A DNA stretch of 64,000 bases from Actinoplanes missouriensis 431 (GCF_000284295.1 NC_017093.1:6696001-6760000); one strand, 5' to 3'. Shown: positions 55,512-64,000, counted from the first letter of the stretch. The notes: generated from the letters alone by a model not told the origin. Translations and numbers: made by a program.

Positions 55512-55619
55512 CCCGCACCGCCCTGCCGGTTGGCCCGGCCGAACCTACGAATAGGCGGCCCATGAATCAGCAACCCGTGAATCAGCAGGATCGACCGGGC
55601 GAAAAATATCGAAGACGGA

Positions 55620-56150
55620 TCAAACGGTCAGTAGCGCATGTACCGGCCGCGGGCTCAGTCGTTGACGCCCGTCCAGGAAGCCCAGCTCCATCAGCACCGT
55701 GAAGCCGGCGACTATTCCGCCCGCCCGCTCGATCAGGTCGAGGGTGGCCTCGGCCGTCCCACCGGTCGCGAGCACGTCGTCGACGACCAGGACGCGCTGT
55801 CCCGGCTCGAAGGCGCCCTCGCTGACCTCCAGGGTCGCCTCGCCGTACTCCAGGGCGTACGAGGCGGAGAAGGCCGGGCGCGGCAGCTTGCCGGCCTTGC
55901 GCACGGGCACGATCCCGGCGCCCGTCGAATACCCGATCGCGGCGGCCATCAGGAAGCCCCGGGCCTCGATCCCCGCCACCACGTCGAAGCTGTCGTGGTA
56001 CGCGATGATCCCGTCGATCACCCGTTTGAAGGCCGGGCCGTCACCGAAGAGCGGCATCAGGTCCTTGAAGACGATGCCGGGCTTCGGGAAGTCCAGCACG
56101 TCGACGGTGCCCCCGGCGACGAGCTCGGCCAGTTCTTTCTCAGTGGTCAC
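55620..56150 (-). CDS. apt: Adenine phosphoribosyltransferase
   Basis: 176 residues. Salvages adenine with PRPP to AMP. Signatures: FPKPGIVFKDLMPL, GIEARGFLMAAAIGYSTGAGIVPVRKAGKLP, and the PRPP loop VLVVDDVLATGGTA. The GTG start lies eight bases after minus-strand TAGGCT (56159-56164), implying a leaderless transcript. The same stretch forms the tail of the secF terminator. Confidence 0.95.
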   Translation of the reverse strand: MTTEKELAELVAGGTVDVLDFPKPGIVFKDLMPLFGDGPAFKRVIDGIIAYHDSFDVVAGIEARGFLMAAAIGYSTGAGIVPVRKAGKLPRPAFSASYALEYGEATLEVSEGAFEPGQRVLVVDDVLATGGTAEATLDLIERAGGIVAGFTVLMELGFLDGRQRLSPRPVHALLTV

Positions 56151-56163
56151 GGTCGGACAGCCT

Positions 56164-56197
56164 AACGGCCCGCCATCACGAGGGATGACGGGCCGTT
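56164..56197 (-). terminator. Terminator between secF and apt
   Basis: In minus-strand RNA this is a 14-bp stem (one U-G pair; 56164-56177 with 56184-56197) with a 6-base loop. The outer end abuts the apt -10 (TAGGCT), so termination and apt initiation share bases. Confidence 0.75.
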
Positions 56198-56207
56198 CGA
56201 CAACGGG

Positions 56208-57386
56208 TCAGCGGCGCTTGCCGGGCCGGTTGCCGGCGCCGCCACCACGGTTGGTGGTGTTGCGCTTGGCGACCGGGCGGGCGCCGGGACGCGGCGTGGT
56301 GCCACCGGCGAACGCGGGCACCTCGTCGGACTCCGTGGCGTTCGCCGAGCGGGTCCGCTCGGCACGCGGGGCGACGTCGTCGGAGCGGCTCGCCCGGCGG
56401 GCCAGCACCCGGGCGTTGTGCGCCTTGATCTTCGGCTCGCGGTCCTTGAGCGCGCTCAGCACCGGGGCGGCGAACACGATCGAGGAGATGACGCCGAAGC
56501 CCATGCCGACGAAGAGCACCAGGCCGAGGTCCTTCAGCGTGCCCGCCCCGAAGAGGCCGGCGCCGATGAAGAGCAGACCGCCGACCGGCAGCAGCGCCAC
56601 CAGACCGGTGTTCAGCGACCGCATCAGCGTCTGGTTGACGGCCAGGTTGGTGGCCTCGGCGTAGGTGCGGGACGTCCCGGCCGTGATGCCCCGGGTGTTC
56701 TCCTGCACCTTGTCGAAGACCACGACCACGTCGTAGAGCGAGTAACCGAGAATCGTCAGGAAGCCGATCACCGTGGAGGGCGTGACCTCGAAACCGACGA
56801 GCGAGTACACACCCGCGGTCAGGATCAGGTCGAGCATCAGCGACGCCAGCGCGGCGACCGCCATCCGCCATTCGAACCGGATGATCAGGTACGCGCAGAC
56901 CAGCACCAGGAAGACGACGAGGCCGAGGACCGCCTTCTCGGTGACCGCACCACCCCAGGCCGCCGACACCTGGTTGTCGCTGACCTGGTCGGCGTTGACG
57001 CCCAGGTCGGCGACGAGCGCGGTCTTCGCCTCCTCGATCTCGGTGGTGGTCAGCGCCGAGGCGCGGACCCGGAAGAACGACTCGCCACCGGTGCCGACCT
57101 GCTGGGCCGCGAGGACCTCGGCATCCGGCGCCACCGCGTGCACGGCCGCGGCGACCTTGTCGCCCGCTTCCTCCTGGGTGAGCGTCTGGCTGTTCGCGGT
57201 GGCCGGCACGATGAACTCGGTGCCGCCGGCGAACTCGATGCCGAGCTCGAAGCCCCGGATCAGGATGCTGCCGAACGAGATGATCACGATGGCGATCGCC
57301 GTGGCGAACCAGATCTTCCGGCGACCGACGATGTTGATGTTCGCTTCGCCCGTGTAGAGGCGAGCGGCAAGACCGGAACTAGCCAT
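56208..57386 (-). CDS. secF: Protein translocase subunit SecF
   Basis: 392 residues. Six-helix partner of SecD that helps pull exported proteins across the membrane with the proton motive force. GFELGIEFAGGTEF at the N-terminus, VIGFLTILGYSLYDVVVVFDKV and NQTLMRSLNTGLVALL in the membrane domain, and a long basic Arg/Gly-rich C-terminal tail (~70 residues). ATG with AAGGAGG upstream, two bases after the secD stop. Confidence 0.96.
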   Translation of the reverse strand: MASSGLAARLYTGEANINIVGRRKIWFATAIAIVIISFGSILIRGFELGIEFAGGTEFIVPATANSQTLTQEEAGDKVAAAVHAVAPDAEVLAAQQVGTGGESFFRVRASALTTTEIEEAKTALVADLGVNADQVSDNQVSAAWGGAVTEKAVLGLVVFLVLVCAYLIIRFEWRMAVAALASLMLDLILTAGVYSLVGFEVTPSTVIGFLTILGYSLYDVVVVFDKVQENTRGITAGTSRTYAEATNLAVNQTLMRSLNTGLVALLPVGGLLFIGAGLFGAGTLKDLGLVLFVGMGFGVISSIVFAAPVLSALKDREPKIKAHNARVLARRASRSDDVAPRAERTRSANATESDEVPAFAGGTTPRPGARPVAKRNTTNRGGGAGNRPGKRR

Positions 57387-57388
57387 GG

Positions 57389-59305
57389 TCAGGCCTCCTT
57401 AACGTCGGTCCGGTTGCGCAGGACGCGGCCGAGACCACTGACCCGCGGCGACAGGAACGCCTTGGTGCTGGCGAGCATCGTCATGATCGGATGCCGGAAC
57501 AGGAAGACCACGACCAGGTCGAGCACCGTCGACAGGCCCAGCGCGAACGCGAAGCCCTGCACCGCGCCGATCGACACGATGTAGAGGACGACCGCACAGA
57601 GGATGGTGATGGTGTTCGCCGAGATGATCGTCCGGCGGGCCCGGTGCCAGGCGCGCGGCACCGCGCTCCGTGGCGTCCGGCCCTCGTGGATCTCGTCCTT
57701 GAGTCGTTCGAAGTAGATGACGAACGAGTCGGCGGCGACACCCAGCGACACGATGAAGCCGGCGATGCCGGCGAGGGTCAGCGTGTAGCCCATGGTCCGG
57801 CCGAGGAACACCAGCGCGCCGTAGGTGAGCAGCGCGGAGAGGCCGAGGCTCAGGAAGATGACGGTGCCGAGCAGGCGGTAGTAGAAGAACGCGTAGATCG
57901 CCACCAGGCCCATGCCGATCGCGGCGGCGAGCAGACCCGCCTCCAGCTGCTGCAGGCCCAGGGTCGCCGACACGGTCTGCGCCGGGCCGGCCTCGAAGGT
58001 CACCGGGATCGCGCCGAAGTTCAGCTGGTCGGCGAGCTCCTTGGCGGAGGCCGCGGTGAAGTCACCGGTGATCTGCGACTGACCGCTCAGGACGGCCTGG
58101 ATCTGCGGGGCGGAGAGGATCGTCTTGTCCAGCACCACGGCGACGGCGCAGTGGTCGGCCGTGCCGTAGAGCGCCTGCACCGCGACGTAACACGGGTCGG
58201 TGGTGGTCGCGTTGAACGCCGTCCGGGTCAGCTCGGTCCACTTGGCCTGGCCGGTGCTGGTGAAGTCGAGCGAGACGACCCACTGGTTCTGGGTCTGGTC
58301 GAGCTGCGGGCTGGCCTCGCTGATGTCGTCACCGACGACCTCGGCCTTGTCCAGCATCACCTTGGCGCCGCCCTGGTAGCAGGCGACCACCTTGGAGTTG
58401 ACGTCGTCGATCGAGCCGTTCGGCCGGGCGTCCAGCTGACCGCAGCTGATCGTCGGCACGTTGAACTGCATGTCCGGGGTGAGCACGGCCACCTCAGGGC
58501 CGGTCAGCTGGGCGAAGCCCTTGAACGGCAGGCCCGCCTTGGCGTCGGCGCTCAGGTCGACCGGGGCGGTGAGCTTCTCCGCGGCGGCCCACGCCGCGGC
58601 GCCGACCTTCTTCTTCGCGGAGGCGAGCAGCTCCTTCTGGTCCACGGTCTGTGCGGCCGGGGCGCCGGCCGGCGCGGAGGCGGCGGCGGACGGCGTCGCG
58701 GAAGGCGCGGGTGCCGACGGTGTGGCGCTGGCGGCCGGAGCGGCCTCGCCGCCACCCTGACCGCCGGTGGAGGCGGACGGGTTCGACGTGGCGGCCGGCG
58801 CGGCGCCGGAGGCAGCGGCGGACGGCGCGGCCGACGGGGCGGCGCTGCCGCTCGCGGCGACGCTCGGGGACGGCGACGCCGGGTTCAGCGCGGCCGAGGA
58901 GACGTCCATCGTCGTGCCGGTCAGCAGGCGGAACCGCATGTTCGCGGCCTGCGACAGATCCTTGAGCTGGTCGTCGGCCTCGCCGGCGAGCGACACCACG
59001 ATGGTGTTGTTGCCCTGGATGACCACCTCGGCCTCGGAGACGCCGAGCGCGTTGACGCGGCTCTCGATGATCTCGCGGGCGGTCTCCATGGCCTCCGGCG
59101 TCGGCGGCTCACCCTGCTGCGAGGCGATGTACGTCGCCTGAGTGCCACCGACCAGGTCAAGGCCGAGTTTCGGCTCGAGCCGGTCGGTGAAGCTGCCCTT
59201 CGCGCCACCGGCGAAGAAGACCAGCAGATACAGGACGACGAAGACCAGACCGAGCACGCCGAGTTGGCGTCCGGGATGCATCTGTCCCTGTGGTGGTCGT
59301 GCCAC
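57389..59305 (-). CDS. secD: Protein translocase subunit SecD with a low-complexity insertion
   Basis: 638 residues. GLDLVGGTQATY (first periplasmic domain), then an Ala/Ser/Pro-rich insert of about 80 residues (SASAAPSAAPSAAASG region) inside the first extracytoplasmic domain, then the C-terminal membrane domain (GVAADSFVIYFERLKDE, ANTITILCAVVLY, FLFRHPIMTML). GTG at 59305 has GGGAG ten bases upstream; the longer frame upstream is rejected. The insert is unusual for SecD and lies outside the membrane. Confidence 0.94.
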   Translation of the reverse strand: MARPPQGQMHPGRQLGVLGLVFVVLYLLVFFAGGAKGSFTDRLEPKLGLDLVGGTQATYIASQQGEPPTPEAMETAREIIESRVNALGVSEAEVVIQGNNTIVVSLAGEADDQLKDLSQAANMRFRLLTGTTMDVSSAALNPASPSPSVAASGSAAPSAAPSAAASGAAPAATSNPSASTGGQGGGEAAPAASATPSAPAPSATPSAAASAPAGAPAAQTVDQKELLASAKKKVGAAAWAAAEKLTAPVDLSADAKAGLPFKGFAQLTGPEVAVLTPDMQFNVPTISCGQLDARPNGSIDDVNSKVVACYQGGAKVMLDKAEVVGDDISEASPQLDQTQNQWVVSLDFTSTGQAKWTELTRTAFNATTTDPCYVAVQALYGTADHCAVAVVLDKTILSAPQIQAVLSGQSQITGDFTAASAKELADQLNFGAIPVTFEAGPAQTVSATLGLQQLEAGLLAAAIGMGLVAIYAFFYYRLLGTVIFLSLGLSALLTYGALVFLGRTMGYTLTLAGIAGFIVSLGVAADSFVIYFERLKDEIHEGRTPRSAVPRAWHRARRTIISANTITILCAVVLYIVSIGAVQGFAFALGLSTVLDLVVVFLFRHPIMTMLASTKAFLSPRVSGLGRVLRNRTDVKEA

Positions 59306-59441
59306 GGCGTTTGGTCTCCCTGCGTTTCCGGCCGCGCGTGGGGCACGGCGCTCTCTGGTCGTGGGGCCGTCGGAACGGCGGCCTGACGAACCGGCCCGCC
59401 GGCAGATGGCGCCGAGGGCCGGTCCGGTGATGCGAGTCTGG

Positions 59442-59828
59442 TCAGTCCTGCTTGCGCGTCTCGGTGACCGGGCTCTCCGGCTCGTCCGCCAGCGGCTCAC
59501 CGACGGGCGCGGGCTCCTCGGAGACCGTACCCGCCTTCGTCAGCACACGGGCGATCGCCGGGCGGGCAAAACGGACGTGAACGCCCGGAGCGACCTCGAG
59601 GGTGACGGTGTCGGTCTCGGCGAGCACGACCGTGCCGTGCAGGCCGCCGATGGTGACGATCTCGTCGCCGGGGCCCAGGGTGTTCTGCATCTGCAGGGCC
59701 TCTTTGCGCCGCTTCTGCTGCGGGCGGATCATGACGAAGTACATGAAGCCGAAGAGCAGAACGAGAATCAGCAGGAACGAGTAGTTGCCGCCACCCGCTG
59801 CTTGGTCAGCTGCCTGGAGCTGGAGCAC
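59442..59828 (-). CDS. yajC: Preprotein translocase subunit YajC
   Basis: 128 residues. One TM helix (~15-34), then MIRPQQKRRKEA and LGPGDEIVTIGGLHGTVV, the standard YajC signature, and an acidic C-terminus. Accessory to SecDF. GTG start with GGAAGG eight bases upstream. Its upstream 146-base gap carries TATAAG on the minus strand (59886-59891) as a possible -10. Confidence 0.93.
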   Translation of the reverse strand: MLQLQAADQAAGGGNYSFLLILVLLFGFMYFVMIRPQQKRRKEALQMQNTLGPGDEIVTIGGLHGTVVLAETDTVTLEVAPGVHVRFARPAIARVLTKAGTVSEEPAPVGEPLADEPESPVTETRKQD

Positions 59829-59974
59829 GAAGAGAGCCTTCCGTAGGCCACCGGCGCGACGATGGGCGAGCGCCGGGGTGAGATGCTTATACCGGTTCGA
59901 ACGGCGGCGAGTCTAATAGGTCAACCTTGAGATAACGAATGCGGCACACGTCACGTTCACATCACGAGGGAAAC

Positions 59975-61018
59975 TCACGCGTCCCGGGCGAACAGGTCAC
60001 CCTGGAAGACGCCCGGCCTGCCGTCGGACGGCGGCGTCTTGCCCAGGTGCGCCCAGCCGGCCTCGGTCGCCACCCGGCCCCGCGGGGTCCGCGCCAGCAG
60101 CCCGGCCCGGACCAGGAACGGCTCGCAGACCTCCTCGACCGTGTCGGACTGCTCGCCGACCGCGACCGCGAGCGTGGAGAGGCCGACCGGCCCGCCCTTG
60201 AACGACTCGATCAGGGCGCGCAGCACCGCCCGGTCCAGGCGGTCCAGGCCCAGCGCGTCGACGTCGTAGACCTTGAGGGCGGCCTTCGCCACCTCCTCGG
60301 TGACCACGCCGTCCGCCCGTACCTCGGCGAAGTCCCGCACCCGGCGCAGCAGCCGGTTGGCGATACGCGGCGTGCCGCGGGAACGGCCGGCGATCTCGGC
60401 GGCGCCCTCCGGGGTGATCGGCACGCCGATGATCCGGGCCGAGCGGTGCAGCAGCGCGTCCAGGTCGGCCGTGGAGTAGAAGTCGAGGTGGGCGACGAAG
60501 CCGAACCGGTCACGCATCGGCCCGGACAGCAGACCGGCCCGGGTGGTCGCGCCGACCAGGGTGAACGGCTCTACGTCCAGCGGGATCGCTGTCGCGCCCG
60601 GCCCCTTGCCGACCACCACGTCGACCCGGAAGTCCTCCATCGCGCTGTAGAGCAGTTCCTCGGCCGGTTTCGCGATCCGGTGGATCTCGTCGATGAAGAG
60701 CACGTCGCCGGGGCCGAGCCCGGTCAGGATCGCGGCCAGGTCGCCGGAGCGCTCGATCACCGGGCCGCTGGTGGTCCGGATCCCGGTGCCCAGCTCGGCC
60801 GCGACGATGTTGGCGAGCGTGGTCTTGCCCAGCCCGGGCGGGCCGGAGAGCAGGATGTGGTCGGGCGGGGTGCCCCGGCCCATCGCGCCCTTGAGCAGCA
60901 ACTCCAGCTGGTCACGGACCCGGTGCTGGGCGATGAAGTCGGCGAGCCGTTTCGGCCGGACGCTGGCCTCGGCGTCCAGGTCGTCGTCGAAGGCGTCCGA
61001 GGAGACCAGGTCGCTCAT
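59975..61018 (-). CDS. ruvB: Holliday junction helicase RuvB
   Basis: 347 residues. AAA+ motor that drives branch migration with RuvA. RPKRLADFIAQHRVRDQL, Walker A GPPGLGKTT, Walker B DVLFIDEIHR, ATTRAGLLSGPMRDRF, and RTPRGRVAT in the winged helix. Start overlaps the ruvA stop (ATGA). Part of the ruvC-ruvA-ruvB operon under a LexA box. Confidence 0.97.
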   Translation of the reverse strand: MSDLVSSDAFDDDLDAEASVRPKRLADFIAQHRVRDQLELLLKGAMGRGTPPDHILLSGPPGLGKTTLANIVAAELGTGIRTTSGPVIERSGDLAAILTGLGPGDVLFIDEIHRIAKPAEELLYSAMEDFRVDVVVGKGPGATAIPLDVEPFTLVGATTRAGLLSGPMRDRFGFVAHLDFYSTADLDALLHRSARIIGVPITPEGAAEIAGRSRGTPRIANRLLRRVRDFAEVRADGVVTEEVAKAALKVYDVDALGLDRLDRAVLRALIESFKGGPVGLSTLAVAVGEQSDTVEEVCEPFLVRAGLLARTPRGRVATEAGWAHLGKTPPSDGRPGVFQGDLFARDA

Positions 61019-61614
61019 CGTGTCTTGCCCAGGAGCCTGATCGCCTGGCGCAGCAGGACCGGAACCGGCGGGACCTCGCCGTCGATCGTCTCGGTCACCG
61101 CGGCCACCGCCTGATCGGCCTGCGACGCGCTCCAGCCGAGCGCGAGCACGCCCTGCCGGACCTGCTCCTGCCAGGCGCCGTTCAGCACACCGGCGCCGGT
61201 GTCGCCGAAGCCGACCGGTCCGATCTTGTCCTTCAACTCGACGATCATCTTCTCGGCGCCGCGCTTGCCGATGCCGGGCACCGCGGTGAGCACCGCGATC
61301 TCGCCACCGGCGATCGCCCGGCGCACGATGTCCGGCTGGTGGACGGCGAGCACCGCCTGCGCGATCCGCGGACCCACCCCGTTCGCCGTCAGCAGCAGGT
61401 CGAACAGCTGCCGCTCGCCGTCGTCGGCGAACCCGTAGAGGGTGAGCGAGTCCTCCCGGACGATCAGCGTGGTGGCGAGCCGGGCCTCGGCGCCGGTGCG
61501 CAGGCCGGCGAGCGTGCCGGGCGTGCAGAAGACGCGCATGCCGACGCCACCGACCTCGACCACGGCGCTGTCGTGGAGGATCGCGGCGACCACGCCGCGC
61601 ACACTGGCGATCAT
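61015..61614 (-). CDS. ruvA: Holliday junction protein RuvA
   Basis: 199 residues. Binds four-way junctions as tetramers. N-terminal OB fold (MIASVRGVVAAI), helix-hairpin-helix region (ANGVGPRIAQAVLAVH, AVPGIGKRGAEKMIVELKD), and a C-terminal domain that contacts RuvB. Overlaps ruvC and ruvB by four bases each. Confidence 0.97.
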   Translation of the reverse strand: MIASVRGVVAAILHDSAVVEVGGVGMRVFCTPGTLAGLRTGAEARLATTLIVREDSLTLYGFADDGERQLFDLLLTANGVGPRIAQAVLAVHQPDIVRRAIAGGEIAVLTAVPGIGKRGAEKMIVELKDKIGPVGFGDTGAGVLNGAWQEQVRQGVLALGWSASQADQAVAAVTETIDGEVPPVPVLLRQAIRLLGKTR

Positions 61615-62126
61615 CGATAACCCCTACGGACTGCGGCTTCCAGTTTCGCGCGGGTGCCCCCGCGCCAGATGTGGCAGATGGCGATGGCGATGGCGTCCGC
61701 CGCGTCGGCCGGCTTGGGCGGCGCGTCGAGCCGCAGCAACCGGGTCACCATGGCGGTGACCTGCTTCTTGTCGGCGGCCCCGGAGCCGGTGACGGCCGCC
61801 TTGACCTCGCTCGGGGTGTAGGTCTGCACCGGCAGCCCGGCCCGCGCGCCGGCCAGGATCGCGACCCCGCTGGCCTGCGCGGTGCCCATCACGGTCCGGG
61901 CGTTGTGCTGGGAGAACACCCGCTCGACGGCCACGCTCTCCGGTTGGTGCAGCGCGACCAGCTCGGCGAGCGAACGGTCCAGGTTCAGCAGGCGCTGGGA
62001 GATGTCCTCGTCCGGCTCGCTGCGGACCACGTGGTACGCGATCAGCTTCCCGAGCCGCCCCGGCACCCCCTCGACGACGCCGACGCCGCACCGCGTCAGC
62101 CCCGGGTCGATGCCGAGAACCCGCAC
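61611..62126 (-). CDS. ruvC: Holliday junction resolvase RuvC
   Basis: 171 residues from GTG 62126, which has GGAGG six bases upstream (the GTG at 62129 is too close). Catalytic acidic residues in GIDPGLTRCG, VERVF, and AADAIAIAICH. Nuclease acting on RuvAB-bound junctions. A LexA box and a TAGGGT -10 lie just upstream. Confidence 0.96.
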   Translation of the reverse strand: MRVLGIDPGLTRCGVGVVEGVPGRLGKLIAYHVVRSEPDEDISQRLLNLDRSLAELVALHQPESVAVERVFSQHNARTVMGTAQASGVAILAGARAGLPVQTYTPSEVKAAVTGSGAADKKQVTAMVTRLLRLDAPPKPADAADAIAIAICHIWRGGTRAKLEAAVRRGYR

Positions 62127-62153
62127 CACGAACCTCCCCCTCGTACACGTGAG

Positions 62154-62175
62154 CGAACGTGTGTTCGACACCCTA
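62154..62175 (-). promoter_or_regulatory. LexA (SOS) box and -10 of ruvCAB
   Basis: On the minus strand TCGAAC-ACAC-GTTCG (62154-62168) matches the actinobacterial SOS box (TCGAAC-N4-GTTCGA) at all but the last base. TAGGGT (62170-62175) immediately upstream is the likely -10, so LexA would sit on the transcription start. Confidence 0.85.
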
Positions 62176-62235
62176 GTACGCCACCGGGTTGCGCCCGCCG
62201 CCGACACGCCTCGACGATGGATGGCGGGAGGTGCC

Positions 62236-62760
62236 ATGTATCTCATCCCGCCGATGGACGACGAGCCGCCGCCGGAGTACGTCGCTTTCGTCACGCTGCG
62301 CGGCGCCGAGCTGCGCGCCGATGCCGCACGCCTGGTGGGCGGCGACGCCGCGGCCGCCGAGCGGATCTATCTGCAGGCGCTCACCGAGACCGCCGGGCGA
62401 TGGCGCCGGCTGCGCTGGTGGGGCCGCCTGACCGGAACCGACGCCACCGCCGGCTATGTCCGTAAATTTCTCGACAAAAGCACGGAACAATGGCGCGAAG
62501 ATCAGATCTACGAAGTCCGAGTCATACCGATACATCAACAAAAACTCCGCGAGCAGCCGGCCACCCTCGCCCTCCGCAAAGCCGCCGTCCTCGACAGCAC
62601 GGCCAGGACGTCGCTGGACGCCCTGGCCGATGCCGAGATCGCCTGGGTGCACGCCTGGCGCCGCAGTCAGTGGCACCACGTCGCGCGGGTGGTCGGCGGT
62701 GGAGTGCTGCTGGTCGGCGGGATGATCCAGTACTTCAGCCACCTGAGCACCGGTTACTGA
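62236..62760 (+). CDS. C-terminally membrane-anchored protein of unknown function
   Basis: 174 residues, not recognised. Acidic N-terminus (PPMDDEPPPEYVAFVTLRGAEL), a helical region with charged patches, and a C-terminal TM helix (VARVVGGGVLLVGGMIQYF). The N-terminal half resembles the start of sigma-E-like helical proteins (LVGGDAAAAERIYLQALTETAGRWRRL). Codon use changes sharply at 62456-62560 with several AAA, TTT and CAA codons. ATG at 62236 has GGGAGG four bases upstream. Divergent from ruvC; its 3' end is six bases from the convergent yebC end. Confidence 0.65.
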   Translation: MYLIPPMDDEPPPEYVAFVTLRGAELRADAARLVGGDAAAAERIYLQALTETAGRWRRLRWWGRLTGTDATAGYVRKFLDKSTEQWREDQIYEVRVIPIHQQKLREQPATLALRKAAVLDSTARTSLDALADAEIAWVHAWRRSQWHHVARVVGGGVLLVGGMIQYFSHLSTGY

Positions 62761-62766
62761 GGGGGG

Positions 62767-63522
62767 TCACTCCTCGTCGAGCGCCGCGAGGATCTCGTCG
62801 GAGATGTCGGCGTTCGCGAAGATGTTCTGCACGTCGTCGCAGTCCTCGAGGACGTCGATCAGCTTGAGCACCTTGCGGGCGGTGTCCTCGTCGACCGGCA
62901 CCGTCATGGTCGGCATGAGCACCGACTCAGCCGAGTCGTAGTCGATCCCGGCCGCCTGCAGCGCGGTCCGCACCGCGACCAAGTCGGTCGGCTCGCTGAC
63001 CACCTCGAACGACTCGCCCAGGTCGTTGATCTCCTCGGCGCCCGCGTCGAGCACGGCGAGCATCACGTCGTCCTCGCTCAGCTCACCCTTGGGCACGATC
63101 ACGACGCCCTTGCGGTTGAACAGGTAGGACACGCTGCCCGCGTCCGCGAAGGTGCCGTTGTTGCGGGTCAGCCGGGTGCGCACCTCGGTGGCGGCACGGT
63201 TCCGGTTGTCGGTCAGGCACTCGATGAGCAGCGCCACGCCGTTCGGCCCGTACCCCTCGTACATGATCGTCTGCCAGTCGGCGCCACCGGCCTCCAGGCC
63301 GGAGCCGCGCTTGACCGCGTTGTCGATGTTGTTGTTCGGGACCGAACTCTTCTTCGCCTTCTGGATGGCGTCGTAGAGCGTGGGGTTACCGGCCGGGTCG
63401 CCGCCACCGGTCCGGGCCGCGACCTCGATGTTCTTGATGAGCTTCGCGAACATCTTGCCGCGCTTGGCGTCGATGACGGCTTTCTTGTGCTTCGTCGTCG
63501 CCCATTTGGAGTGGCCGGACAT
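62767..63522 (-). CDS. yebC: YebC/PmpR-family regulator
   Basis: 251 residues, whole-length match to the YebC family (MSGHSKWATTKHKKAVIDAKRGK ... VALLIECLTDNRNRAATEVR). Members act as transcription regulators, and recent work links the family to translation of proline stretches. ATG with GGAGG six bases upstream, 15 bases after pdxT. Confidence 0.95.
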   Translation of the reverse strand: MSGHSKWATTKHKKAVIDAKRGKMFAKLIKNIEVAARTGGGDPAGNPTLYDAIQKAKKSSVPNNNIDNAVKRGSGLEAGGADWQTIMYEGYGPNGVALLIECLTDNRNRAATEVRTRLTRNNGTFADAGSVSYLFNRKGVVIVPKGELSEDDVMLAVLDAGAEEINDLGESFEVVSEPTDLVAVRTALQAAGIDYDSAESVLMPTMTVPVDEDTARKVLKLIDVLEDCDDVQNIFANADISDEILAALDEE

Positions 63523-63537
63523 GCGTAACCTCCGTGT

Positions 63538-64000
63538 CTACCGTGCGGGTGCGGCCTGGCGGACCATCTCGACGAAGTACCGGTGGACGCGAAGGTCGCC
63601 GGTGAGCTCCGGGTGGAAAGCCGTGGCAAGCAGGTTGCCCTGCCGAACGGCGACAATCCTACCGGCGGCGGGCCCGTCTGCTACGCGGCCCAGCACCCGC
63701 ACGTCTTCGCCCACCTCCTCGACCCAGGGCGCGCGGATGAAGATCGCGTGAAAATCACCGCCCTCGACGTCGTCGATGGTCACCGCGGCCTCGAACGAGT
63801 CGACCTGCCGGCCGAACGCGTTGCGCCGCACGGTCATGTCGATCCCCCGGAATGTCTCCTGGTCCGGCCGCCCGTCCAGCACGGTCGAGGCCAGCATGAT
63901 CATGCCGGCGCAGGATCCGTAGACCGGCATCCCGCCGGCGATGCGCTCCCGGATCGGGTCGAGCAGCCCGAAGGTGACGGCGAGGTTGCTGATCGCGGTC
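63538..64000 (-). CDS. pdxT: Pyridoxal 5'-phosphate synthase glutaminase subunit PdxT (partial)
   Basis: The C-terminal 153 or so residues are in the window; the gene runs off the right edge. PdxT supplies ammonia from glutamine to PdxS. The nucleophile Cys is in YGSCAGMIMLA, and the His-Glu pair in TAFHPELTGD. MHAIFIRAPWVEE-type strand is present as DFHAIFIRAPWVEEVG. It is upstream of yebC in the order known from mycobacteria. Confidence 0.92.
   Translation of the reverse strand, partial: TAISNLAVTFGLLDPIRERIAGGMPVYGSCAGMIMLASTVLDGRPDQETFRGIDMTVRRNAFGRQVDSFEAAVTIDDVEGGDFHAIFIRAPWVEEVGEDVRVLGRVADGPAAGRIVAVRQGNLLATAFHPELTGDLRVHRYFVEMVRQAAPAR

Overview
The window is a high-GC chromosomal segment from an actinobacterium. 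Coding regions are dense, third codon positions are mostly G or C, GTG and TTG starts are frequent, and several promoters sit 5-8 bases from the start codon (leaderless style). The right-hand block (hisS, MBL hydrolase, cyclophilins, rel, apt, secF-secD-yajC, ruvB-ruvA-ruvC, yebC, pdxT) is the conserved order known from Mycobacterium and Streptomyces. A FliA/WhiG-type sigma factor, a kinase next to a CBM2-like domain, and cyanophycin genes point to Micromonosporaceae, perhaps an Actinoplanes-like organism. That assignment is inference; there is no rRNA gene in the window.

Layout, left to right. At 1-7.1 kb the minus strand carries DUF948, DUF6167, alaS, ruvX, mltG2, a strong terminator, then a second mltG and aroE, which runs off the left edge. 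At 7.2-12.4 kb rarA is translationally coupled to a giant Pro/Gly-rich one-TM protein. At 12.6-15.5 kb lies an ArsR-MFS-small membrane protein operon, with two perfect inverted repeats over its promoter and a terminator, followed by a GyrI-like protein. At 15.6-19.8 kb are aspS, a repeat-rich one-TM protein and a ComB-like phosphatase carrying an internal repeat insert.

At 19.9-28.7 kb is a divergent island. One arm has an importer (binding lipoprotein and two permeases), a GH20 hexosaminidase and a D-serine-dehydratase-like PLP enzyme. The other arm has an unusual regulator, an amidohydrolase and RidA. A perfect palindrome lies just upstream of the binding-protein gene, and a matching half-site lies in front of the regulator. 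Together these look like a salvage route for an amino-sugar/N-acyl-amino-acid compound, and this is the best candidate in the window for an undescribed system.

At 28.8-32.7 kb are a transmembrane Ser/Thr kinase and an acyltransferase-SGNH protein. At 32.8-37.6 kb is a complete urease set, ureABCFGD without ureE, with an odd stop-start repeat between ureC and ureF. At 37.7-41.3 kb are the sigma factor, a small protein, and a kinase whose transmembrane/CBM2 half lies in another frame. At 41.7-45.3 kb cphB and cphA encode degradation and synthesis of the nitrogen store cyanophycin, whose arginine could feed urea to the nearby urease. At 45.4-48.1 kb a thioesterase and an HxlR regulator diverge from overlapping leaderless promoters, next to an MFS exporter.

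The remaining 48.3-64 kb is housekeeping. Points of interest there are two 74-base hairpin elements with compensating arm changes in the cyclophilin/rel convergent gap, and a LexA box in front of ruvCAB. No tRNA, rRNA, CRISPR array, transposase or prophage gene was recognised.
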